DNA from: Bacteroidales bacterium
GTDB taxonomy: Bacteria > Bacteroidota > Bacteroidia > Bacteroidales > UBA12077
Length of the DNA stretch: 11,308 nucleotides
Reading direction: 5' to 3'
Assembly: GCA_030156305.1 (NCBI GenBank)
Contig: JASGMZ010000081.1
Coordinates: 1-11,308, forward strand
The notes under the pieces are model-generated. The model saw nothing but the letters and a program-made list of their open reading frames with translations. It searched no databases and was not told the origin of the DNA. Below are positions 1 to 6,174 of this stretch, one piece after another; positions within the stretch are counted from its first letter, which is position 1, and each line of letters begins with the position of its first letter. The translations under genes were made by a program, and so were the position numbers.

Positions 1-534
1 AAGGCTAATCTGTTAAAAATAGCCCGAAAAACGATTACTGAATATCTGGAGTCTGGCAAAATACCGGATGTAGATAAAAATGCAATTACTCCTGCCATGC
101 AGGAACATTGTGGAGCATTTGTAACATTACATTTAGATGGCGCTTTGCGTGGTTGTATCGGACGGTTTTCGGCTAATGAGCCCTTGTATAAGGTTGTTCA
201 GGAAATGGCTGTGTCTGCAGCAACTAAAGACCCCCGGTTCCCGGCTGTAAAACCTGATGAGATGGATAAAATCGACCTGGAAATATCCGTATTAACCCCC
301 TTGCAAAAGATTGAATCGATTGATGAAATTGAAATGGGACGGCATGGTATTTACATTAAAAAAGGATTTGCTACCGGAACATTTTTGCCGCAGGTAGCGC
401 AGGAAACCGGATGGGCCAAAGAAGAGTTTCTGGGACATTGTGCCCGCGATAAGGCCGGACTTGGATGGGATGGATGGAAAGAGGCTGAAATTTTTATTTA
501 TGAAGCGCTTGTGTTTAGTGAAAAAGAGATGTAA
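1..534 (+). CDS. AMMECR1-domain protein, AmmeMemoRadiSam system protein A (5' end outside window)
   Basis: The reading frame is open from base 1, so the true start lies upstream and the first ATG in the window (97) is internal. The 32 codons before that ATG read as the usual AMMECR1 beginning (LLKIARKTITEYL). The family signature LRGCIG is at 145-162, followed by the conserved DPRFP segment, the LEISVLTPL strand and a C-terminal KAGLGWDGW stretch. With about 177 residues visible and a family domain of about 180-200 residues, only a few codons should be missing, unless it is fused to the MEMO domain upstream, which occurs in some genomes. The biochemical role of AMMECR1 is not established. It co-occurs with a MEMO protein and a radical SAM enzyme, and that enzyme is at 4582 here. 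The next gene starts 66 bases downstream with no visible terminator, so co-transcription is likely. Confidence 0.93.
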   Translation, partial: KANLLKIARKTITEYLESGKIPDVDKNAITPAMQEHCGAFVTLHLDGALRGCIGRFSANEPLYKVVQEMAVSAATKDPRFPAVKPDEMDKIDLEISVLTPLQKIESIDEIEMGRHGIYIKKGFATGTFLPQVAQETGWAKEEFLGHCARDKAGLGWDGWKEAEIFIYEALVFSEKEM

Positions 535-600
535 GTAATTTTTATAGACAGGCCTAAAACTCCGGAATCGTTTCCTGAAATTTATTGAAAGAATAGTGCT

Positions 601-2730
601 ATGGTAAAAGCTTTTTTAAAATATACGAAGCCAGGTATTATTTTGCTGGGTTTTATCACCTATATCACACAGATTATTTTATTGCGTGAGTTTCTTACCT
701 TTTTTAATGGTAACGAACTGGTTATCGGAATTATTCTGGCAAACTGGATGTTGCTTACCGGATTGGGAGCCTACATCGGGCGTTTTTTTAAAAAGCACCA
801 TAACCGGCAAAAAATAATTTTTTCTTTGCTCACCGTGCTGATTTTTATTCCTGCCATAACAGTCTTCCTGCTTCATTTTTTGTGGAATACCTTTTATCCA
901 GGCGGTGTAATGGTAGGTGTTACCCAGGTTTTTTACTATTCTTTATTTTTGCTTGCTCCGTTTTGTGTTATTGCCGGCATGCTTTTTACGTTAATTGCCA
1001 CAGATGAATCTTTTTTATCAGACAAAAACCGGGTGGATGCAATTTATGCCTGGGAATCTACCGGAAGTATGATGGGTGGAATAATTTTAAATTTTGTGCT
1101 GGTATGGTATTTTAAAACATTTGAAAGTTTATATATTTTAATGGCTATCGGCGTTGTTGTTACATTGTACTTAGCTGTTAAAACCAATCATCCATTTATT
1201 TCCGGTATCCTGATTTTTGTTTTTCTGGCCTTTAATTTTTTATATTTTCAAAACGATTTGGATAAATCGTTACGTGAACTTTCTTTTCCTAACCAGGAAA
1301 TACAGTTTGTGAAAGATACTCCCTTTGGTGTGCTGGCCATTACAAAACAAGCCGAGCAAACCAATTATTACGAAAATAATGTGTTAATGGCTTCATCAGG
1401 CGATGTAACGGTGAAGGAAGAGGCTGCTCATTTTCCTATGGTGCAGCATGATAATCCGGAAAATGTGCTGGTGCTTTCTGGAATTATTACCGGAATTCTT
1501 GATGAAATTGTCAAATACCCCATTCAAAAAATTGATTATGTAGATGTTAATCCGTGGATTATTAAAATCGCCAAAGATTTTTTTAAAATCGACAGCCTGA
1601 AACCTGTGCATATTATAAAGAATGACCCTTTGAGGTATCTGAAAAGTGTGGACAAAGAATATGATGTGGTTATTATTAACCTGCCCAAACCGTCTACTAT
1701 TCAGTTTAACAGATTTTATTCGCAGGAATTTTTTTTGCTGCTAAAAAATCACCTCACCAAAAATGCAGTGATATCTTTTTCCATGCCCTCAAGTTCGAAC
1801 TACTTAAATGAAGAAGCCCGTAACCTGCTTTCCATATTAAATAAAACTTTAAAAACAGCTTTTAACCATGTGATGATTTTGCCGGGTAGCGAAGATTATA
1901 TTTTGGCGTCTGATAATGAGCTAACCTACCAAATTACGGAACAAATAGCGGCAAAAAATATCTCAACCCAATATGTTAACGGCTATTATTTTGATGATGA
2001 TTTATTAAAAAGCCGCAGCCAGATGATTATGGAACAATTAACCGATGATGTGCCGCTGAATAAAAGCTATAATCCGGTGTGTTATCAAAGCCAGATTAAA
2101 TTATGGTTGAGTCATTTTGATGTTAATTATTGGTTACCGGCCCTGGTGATTTTATTGTTTTCAGGATTCTTTTTTATCCGGGTAAGTGCCGTAAATAAAG
2201 GTGTTTTTGCAGCGGGTTTTGCCGGAACAAGTATTGAGTTTATGCTTTTACTCGTTTTCCAGGTTATTTATGGATATGTGTATGTTGTGGCCGGAATATT
2301 TATTATGGTTTTTATGGGAGGTTTAGCTTTGGGTGCATATTATACACCAAAGGTTTTTAAGGCCATCAACCGGAGATTATTTTCCCGTATACTATTATTT
2401 ATTGCTGTCTTTGCGTTTGTATTGCCGGCTATTTTTGTTTTGCTTAAAAATATTTATTTACCAGCATGGGTTATTTTTATAACTTTTTTTCTTTTACTTG
2501 CTTTTATTTCTGTTTCAACAGGCGTTGTATTTTCTATGGCTAGCCGGTTAAGCCATAACGGCCATGGGGTTATTGCTTCGAATGTTTACGGATTAGATTT
2601 GTTGGGAGGTGCCGCCGGAGCTCTTTTATTTGCAATTTATTTAGTTCCTGTAGCAGGATTTTTGTGGTCGGTTGTAATTACCGGAGTGCTTAATTTATTC
2701 GTTGCCGGATGGGTTTGGGTTAAAAAATAA
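601..2730 (+). CDS. Membrane-embedded spermidine synthase-like protein (TM - Rossmann domain - TM)
   Basis: The 709 residues form three parts: a hydrophobic N-terminal half (about 10-215, roughly seven membrane segments), a soluble nucleotide-binding domain (about 230-440), and a hydrophobic C-terminal half (about 510-707). The middle resembles the polyamine aminopropyltransferase/spermidine synthase fold. It has a motif I-like loop VLVLSGIITG (289-298), an acidic strand end YVDVNP (313-318), NDPLRYL (341-347) where synthases have DARxFL, and INLPKPSTIQFNRFY (near 359-373). The classical GGGDGG loop is degenerate, and the Asp usual before Pro at 363 is Lys, so true spermidine synthesis is doubtful; SAM or decarboxy-SAM binding is still plausible. 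The two membrane halves are related: residues 23-60 resemble 543-581, and 126-160 resemble 641-675. It probably shares a transcript with the AMMECR1 gene. Family assignment is good; substrate is unknown. Confidence 0.85.
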   Translation: MVKAFLKYTKPGIILLGFITYITQIILLREFLTFFNGNELVIGIILANWMLLTGLGAYIGRFFKKHHNRQKIIFSLLTVLIFIPAITVFLLHFLWNTFYPGGVMVGVTQVFYYSLFLLAPFCVIAGMLFTLIATDESFLSDKNRVDAIYAWESTGSMMGGIILNFVLVWYFKTFESLYILMAIGVVVTLYLAVKTNHPFISGILIFVFLAFNFLYFQNDLDKSLRELSFPNQEIQFVKDTPFGVLAITKQAEQTNYYENNVLMASSGDVTVKEEAAHFPMVQHDNPENVLVLSGIITGILDEIVKYPIQKIDYVDVNPWIIKIAKDFFKIDSLKPVHIIKNDPLRYLKSVDKEYDVVIINLPKPSTIQFNRFYSQEFFLLLKNHLTKNAVISFSMPSSSNYLNEEARNLLSILNKTLKTAFNHVMILPGSEDYILASDNELTYQITEQIAAKNISTQYVNGYYFDDDLLKSRSQMIMEQLTDDVPLNKSYNPVCYQSQIKLWLSHFDVNYWLPALVILLFSGFFFIRVSAVNKGVFAAGFAGTSIEFMLLLVFQVIYGYVYVVAGIFIMVFMGGLALGAYYTPKVFKAINRRLFSRILLFIAVFAFVLPAIFVLLKNIYLPAWVIFITFFLLLAFISVSTGVVFSMASRLSHNGHGVIASNVYGLDLLGGAAGALLFAIYLVPVAGFLWSVVITGVLNLFVAGWVWVKK

Positions 2731-2764
2731 TATTAAAATTTTTGCACAAAGTTCCCAAATTGAG

Positions 2765-2827
2765 AATTTTTGTATTATTATAGGGACACATGAGGAGTAT
2801 GATAAAATTGACGCAAATAAGATTTAA
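2765..2827 (+). pseudogene. Remnant of a HigB-type toxin gene (C-terminal tail only)
   Basis: The frame ending in the TAA at 2825-2827 reads IGTHEEYDKIDANKI before the stop. This matches the conserved end of the HigB family of mRNA-interferase toxins (…FIGTHxEYDKID…). Immediately upstream a neighbouring frame reads RIFVLL (from about 2763). One lost base near 2775-2780 would join the two into RIFVLFIGTHEEYDKID, so both a frameshift and a large 5' deletion are likely. Only about 20 of the usual 95-110 codons remain. The tail ends 11 bases before the HigA antitoxin start, the normal toxin-antitoxin order and spacing for this family. I see this as decay of a higBA operon; the exact left breakpoint is uncertain. 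Confidence 0.8.
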
Positions 2828-2838
2828 AACCTAAGGCC

Positions 2839-3207
2839 ATGAATATAAAACCAATTAAAACAGAAAAAGATTATCAGGCTGCTTTAAACAGACTTGAAGA
2901 AATTTTTGATGCACCCGAAGGAACTCCTGAAAGTGATGAACTATACGTTCTTGGTATTTTAATAGACGAATACGAAAAAGAACATTATCCGATTGAATCT
3001 CCAGACCCAATCGAGGCGATTAAAATACGGATGGAAGAACTGAACCTTAGGCAAACTGACTTAGTCCCTACAATTGGTGGAAAAAGCCGAGTTTCAGAGG
3101 TTTTAAATCGAAAACGCCGGCTGACAATTCAAATGATTCGTAAACTTAAAGACCGATTGAACCTATCTGCTGAATTGTTAATTAGAGACTATGAATTGAT
3201 GAGATAA
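2839..3207 (+). CDS. higA: HigA-family antitoxin, XRE-type HTH (orphan)
   Basis: The 122-residue protein has the two-part layout of COG5499 HigA antitoxins. An acidic N-terminal segment (KTEKDYQAALNRLEEIFDAPEGTPESDEL, about 7-35) is followed by a helix-turn-helix domain (about 58-115) with LNLRQTDLVPTIGGKSRVSEVLNRKRRLT. Such proteins neutralise HigB and repress their own operon. The start at 2839 keeps full family length and lies 11 bases after the HigB remnant stop. The cognate toxin is reduced to its last codons, so this antitoxin is solitary. It may now act only as a DNA-binding repressor, counter a related toxin elsewhere, or be decaying. No frame damage is seen. An operon promoter normally sits ahead of higB, so the current promoter is unclear. 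Confidence 0.88.
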   Translation: MNIKPIKTEKDYQAALNRLEEIFDAPEGTPESDELYVLGILIDEYEKEHYPIESPDPIEAIKIRMEELNLRQTDLVPTIGGKSRVSEVLNRKRRLTIQMIRKLKDRLNLSAELLIRDYELMR

Positions 3208-3238
3208 TACTACGGTTGGTGGCCACAGGCTATAAAGT

Positions 3239-3261
3239 AAAACCCAATTAGCAGGTTTTTT
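3239..3261 (+). terminator. Weak candidate terminator after higA
   Basis: AAAACC (3239-3244) and GGTTTT (3254-3259) form a perfect 6-bp inverted repeat with a 9-base loop, and the T-run extends to 3261. The stem is short and AT-rich, so termination would be modest. It lies 31 bases past the higA stop, in the 148-base gap before the ATPase gene. Confidence 0.35.
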
Positions 3262-3306
3262 GAAGTTTAGAGTAATTAACGCCAAAAAAATTTTAATTTT
3301 ACTTTT

Positions 3307-3350
3307 CATTTCGTAAATTGCGTTTCATAATTTACATAACGTAAAATGCG
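3307..3350. promoter_or_regulatory. Repeat cluster just upstream of the ATPase gene (possible operator)
   Basis: Two near-identical 11-mers, CGTAAATTGCG (3312-3322) and CGTAAAATGCG (3340-3350), lie in direct orientation 28 bases apart. Between them AATTTAC (3329-3335) forms a perfect 7-bp inverted repeat with GTAAATT (3313-3319), and TTTAC/GTAAA (3331-3335 / 3341-3345) forms another. The last copy ends 5 bases before the ATG at 3356. Such spaced half-sites could be an operator or leader-RNA structure for the ATPase gene. No clear TAnnTTTG box was found here. Confidence 0.45.
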
Positions 3351-3355
3351 GAATC

Positions 3356-4486
3356 ATGAAACAAAAACCGTCTAATCCATTTATACTAACAGGATACTAT
3401 TCACCGGAGTATTTTTGTGACAGAAACGAAGAGTATGCAAAACTGTCAGAAGCGATTAAAAATGAGCGTAATGTTACTTTGTTTTCTTTACGGAGGTTAG
3501 GTAAAACAGCATTAATACAGCACTTGTTTTATTTTTTAGAAAAAGATAATAATTATATTACTCTTTATGCAGATATTTTATCAACAGATTCGTTGCAAAG
3601 CCTTACACAGAAAGTTGCTACAGCTGTAGTTCGCAAATTTGGGAGTATTGAGAAACGCGGGTTATCTCAAAAAATACAAGATTTTATCAGGAATATTGGC
3701 GCCGGAATAGAGTTTGACCCTGTATCTGGTAACCCATCAATAAAATTTACATATGCAGATTATCATCAATCAAAATTGTCATTACATACAATTTTAGAGT
3801 TTTTGTCTAATCAAAAGCAAACAGTTGTTATAGCCCTTGATGAATTTCAGCAAATAACTAAGTATCAGGATGAGAATCCTGAAGCTTTTATCCGGTCGTT
3901 GGTACAAGAGTTTCCCGGAATACGGTTTATTTTTAGTGGGAGTCACCGGAATATTATGATTTCACTTTTTACAGGGCATGGCCAACCATTTTACAGAAGT
4001 ACTCAGATTTTTGAGTTGTTGCCTATTCATCCTGATGAATACAGCCGGTTTATAAAGTATCATTTTAAAAAAGCTAATAAAACAATTAAACAGGAAGCAA
4101 TAAATCAGATTTTTGATTGGACAAACTTACAAACCTATTATGTTCAGTTGGTTTGTAACAGATTGTATAGTTCAAATGAAAATATTACAATGGAATTAGT
4201 ACAGGATACTTTTTTGAAAATTCTTGAAGAAGAACAAGCTGTTTTTTCAAATTATAGAAATTTATTGACATCTGTTCAATGGCGTGTTTTGGTTGCTTTA
4301 TCTAAAGATGCCCCCGTAAGCGAACCTACGAGTGGAGCATTTTTAAGGAAACATAATATTTCGTCTACAAGTACTATGAGCACAGCGATAAAGGCATTAC
4401 AAGAAAAAGAATTGATTATAAAAATTAAGGGCCAGTATATTATTCATGATACCTTGTTGATGCGATGGATTCAACAGAGTTTTTAG
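3356..4486 (+). CDS. AAA/STAND-like ATPase with C-terminal winged helix (archaeal-ATPase family)
   Basis: The 376 residues begin with a short lead (NPFILTGYYSPEYFCDRNEE, near 7-26) typical of bacterial members of the archaeal-ATPase family. The P-loop is FSLRRLGKTAL (about 43-53; K50, T51), with the RR-x-GKT form of this family rather than a canonical GxxxxGKT. Walker B is VVIALDEF (157-164; D162, E163), and a sensor-like strand FIFSGS is at 191-196. The C-terminal region (about 300-376, NLLTSVQWRVLVALSKD … STAIKALQEKELI) looks like a winged-helix domain. Biological function is not known for this family; members occur singly and next to mobile or defence genes. It lies between an orphan antitoxin and amrS, interrupting functionally linked genes, and looks more AT-rich than its neighbours by eye. 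It is intact. Confidence 0.85.
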   Translation: MKQKPSNPFILTGYYSPEYFCDRNEEYAKLSEAIKNERNVTLFSLRRLGKTALIQHLFYFLEKDNNYITLYADILSTDSLQSLTQKVATAVVRKFGSIEKRGLSQKIQDFIRNIGAGIEFDPVSGNPSIKFTYADYHQSKLSLHTILEFLSNQKQTVVIALDEFQQITKYQDENPEAFIRSLVQEFPGIRFIFSGSHRNIMISLFTGHGQPFYRSTQIFELLPIHPDEYSRFIKYHFKKANKTIKQEAINQIFDWTNLQTYYVQLVCNRLYSSNENITMELVQDTFLKILEEEQAVFSNYRNLLTSVQWRVLVALSKDAPVSEPTSGAFLRKHNISSTSTMSTAIKALQEKELIIKIKGQYIIHDTLLMRWIQQSF

Positions 4487-4503
4487 TATAGGATGACAAA
4501 ATA

Positions 4504-4535
4504 ATTGCATTTCGCCAAATTCAATCCTAAATTTG
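4504..4535 (+). promoter_or_regulatory. Candidate Bacteroidota-type promoter for amrS
   Basis: ATTG (4504-4507, 3 of 4 bases of the TTTG -33 box) is separated by 20 bases from TAAATTTG (4528-4535), a perfect TAnnTTTG -7 box. Transcription would start near 4540, giving a leader of about 40 bases before the amrS ATG at 4582. The radical SAM gene may therefore be transcribed independently of the block upstream. Confidence 0.5.
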
Positions 4536-4541
4536 AAAAAC

Positions 4542-4562
4542 AAACGATTTTAATTTTCGTTT
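4542..4562. repeat. Short inverted repeat at the predicted amrS transcription start
   Basis: AAACGA (4542-4547) and TCGTTT (4557-4562) are perfect complements with a 9-base AT loop, followed by more T. It could be an operator, a leader hairpin, or a weak terminator for the ATPase gene 55 bases upstream. Confidence 0.35.
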
Positions 4563-4581
4563 TTAAATTAAAAAGGGAATT

Positions 4582-5718
4582 ATGAGTAAGCACAGAATAA
4601 GTAAACGTGAATTTTTGAAATATGGAGTTTTAGGTTCCTGTGCTTGTGTGCTGGGAGCAGGGAAGTTGCATGCAATGAACAAATTTTCATTATCAACGGA
4701 TGACCTTTGGAAATGGAGTAAATTGTCCCGGTATTATATCGATACACCCCGCGGCGCAAAATGTTTGATATGCCCTAATGAATGTACACTTAAAGAGGAT
4801 GAAACAGGTGATTGCCATTCGAGAGTTAATTATCAAGGGAAAATTTATTCCATAGGTTATGGTAATCCCTGCTCGTTGCATGTCGACCCAATCGAAAAAA
4901 AGCCATTATACCATTTTTTGCCCGAAAGTCGTTCGTTTTCATTGGCTGTAGCGGGCTGTAACCTGGCTTGCTTAAATTGCCAAAACTGGCAAATTTCGCA
5001 GGTTAGCCCTAAAGAAACACGTAATTATGATTTGATGCCACCTGAAGTTTATAAACAGGCCAAACATTATAATTGTCAGTCGATTGCTTATACCTATTCG
5101 GAGCCGATTGCTTTTTACGAGTATTTTTACGATTCGGCAAAAATTGCTAAAGAGCACGGGGTAAAAAATGTAATGATTTCTGCCGGATATATTAATGAAA
5201 AGCCTTTGCGCGATGTAGCAAAATATGTAGATGCTGCTAATATCGACCTGAAAAGTTTTAGCGATGAAATTTATGCCAGACTTAATGCTGGTTCTCTTGA
5301 ACCTGTATTAAATACATTAAAAATTTTAAAAGAAGAAGGCGTTTGGCTCGAAATCACCAACCTGGTTGTGCCGGACTGGACCGATGATTTAGATATGATA
5401 AAACAAATGTGCCAATGGTTATCTAAAAATGGTTTTGAAGATACACCCTTGCATTTTAGCCGTTTTACACCTATGTATAAGTTAACCCATGTGCCGGCAA
5501 CTCCTGTAAGTGTATTGAATAAAGCCAGAACAATTGCTATGGATGAAGGATTAAAATATGTTTATATTGGCAATGTCCCCGGCACGGATGCAGAAAATAC
5601 TTATTGTCCGAATTGTAAGGAAATTGTTATTGAACGGAAAGGTTTTCGGATAACACAGAATAATTTGGTAAATGGTAAGTGTAAAAATTGTAATACTCCA
5701 ATTGCAGGGGTTTGGTAG
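4582..5718 (+). CDS. amrS: AmmeMemoRadiSam system radical SAM enzyme (AmrS-like)
   Basis: The 378-residue protein carries the CxxxCxxC cluster motif as GCNLACLNC (125-133; C126, C130, C133), which binds the 4Fe-4S cluster and SAM. Ahead of it is a Cys set typical of this family and of pyruvate-formate-lyase activase relatives (C61, C64, C68, C78). TYSEP (171-175) is a conserved core strand. The C-terminus has a zinc-ribbon-like pair, CPNC (342-345) and CKNC (367-370). The N-terminus, SKREFLKYG followed by a hydrophobic stretch ending near KLHA (31), resembles a Tat or lipoprotein-type leader, odd for an enzyme needing cytosolic SAM and reductant. It belongs with AMMECR1 (position 1) and a MEMO protein expected upstream; the reaction is unknown. 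The start at 4582 retains the leader and has GGGAATT ahead of it. Its stop is 2 bases from that of the opposing VanZ-like gene. Confidence 0.93.
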   Translation: MSKHRISKREFLKYGVLGSCACVLGAGKLHAMNKFSLSTDDLWKWSKLSRYYIDTPRGAKCLICPNECTLKEDETGDCHSRVNYQGKIYSIGYGNPCSLHVDPIEKKPLYHFLPESRSFSLAVAGCNLACLNCQNWQISQVSPKETRNYDLMPPEVYKQAKHYNCQSIAYTYSEPIAFYEYFYDSAKIAKEHGVKNVMISAGYINEKPLRDVAKYVDAANIDLKSFSDEIYARLNAGSLEPVLNTLKILKEEGVWLEITNLVVPDWTDDLDMIKQMCQWLSKNGFEDTPLHFSRFTPMYKLTHVPATPVSVLNKARTIAMDEGLKYVYIGNVPGTDAENTYCPNCKEIVIERKGFRITQNNLVNGKCKNCNTPIAGVW

Positions 5719-5720
5719 AT

Positions 5721-6113
5721 TCACTTTTTTTTATAGAAAAGGATTTTGGGCGCAATAATTCCTAAGATAATACCAGCAGCATTGGCATAAAAATCATAAG
5801 GATTAAATGACCGGCCGGGAATCAGGCTTTGAATACCTTCCATGCCTGCAGCTAAAATGAATCCTCCGATTAAAAAGCTATATAATAGGCGAGGTTTGAT
5901 GTTGAAATATTTATTGGCTTTCCAAAGCAAGTAAAAAATAGCTAATGAAAAATAGGCGATGAAATGCAAAAGGTAATCAAGGCGAATGGATTTATCGTTA
6001 AATTCTGCTTTCATCTCAGGGCCTCCGGGAAGGGTAGAAACGAGAAGAATTAAGATAAGCCAACACCAAAATATAAAACCAAAAAATTTTTTATTCCTGA
6101 AAATAATGTCCAT
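5721..6113 (-). CDS. VanZ-like family membrane protein
   Basis: This 130-residue protein has four predicted membrane segments (about 11-29, 46-64, 78-96, 108-125). It shows the VanZ-like signature: an acidic residue then HFIAYFSLA after the first loop (D46 to about A58), and EGIQSLIPGRSFNPYDFYANAAG (92-114), in which the Glu and the Asp-x-x-x-Asn pattern are conserved. VanZ gives low teicoplanin resistance in enterococci, but the function of most relatives is unknown and resistance should not be inferred. It starts 61 bases after the CopA stop on the same strand, so it may be read through from the copper operon; a functional link to copper is not evident. It converges with amrS. T-runs near 5725-5733 are the only terminator-like sequence. 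Confidence 0.85.
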   Translation of the reverse strand: MDIIFRNKKFFGFIFWCWLILILLVSTLPGGPEMKAEFNDKSIRLDYLLHFIAYFSLAIFYLLWKANKYFNIKPRLLYSFLIGGFILAAGMEGIQSLIPGRSFNPYDFYANAAGIILGIIAPKILFYKKK

Positions 6114-6174
6114 AGCAATTAAAAAATGAAAGCGAAAAATAGGAATAAAAAGGGAGTATCCAAAAATTATTTTG

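Noticed and set aside
3211..3240. GGTTGGTGGCCACAGGC after higA, considered as an integron attC-like site
   Set aside because: The GTTRRRY core is not matched, no complementary second core is seen, and TGGCCA is a short chance palindrome.
5721..6113. VanZ homologue as a glycopeptide resistance determinant
   Set aside because: No vanA/H/X/R/S genes are nearby and VanZ-like proteins are widespread in bacteria with no resistance role known.
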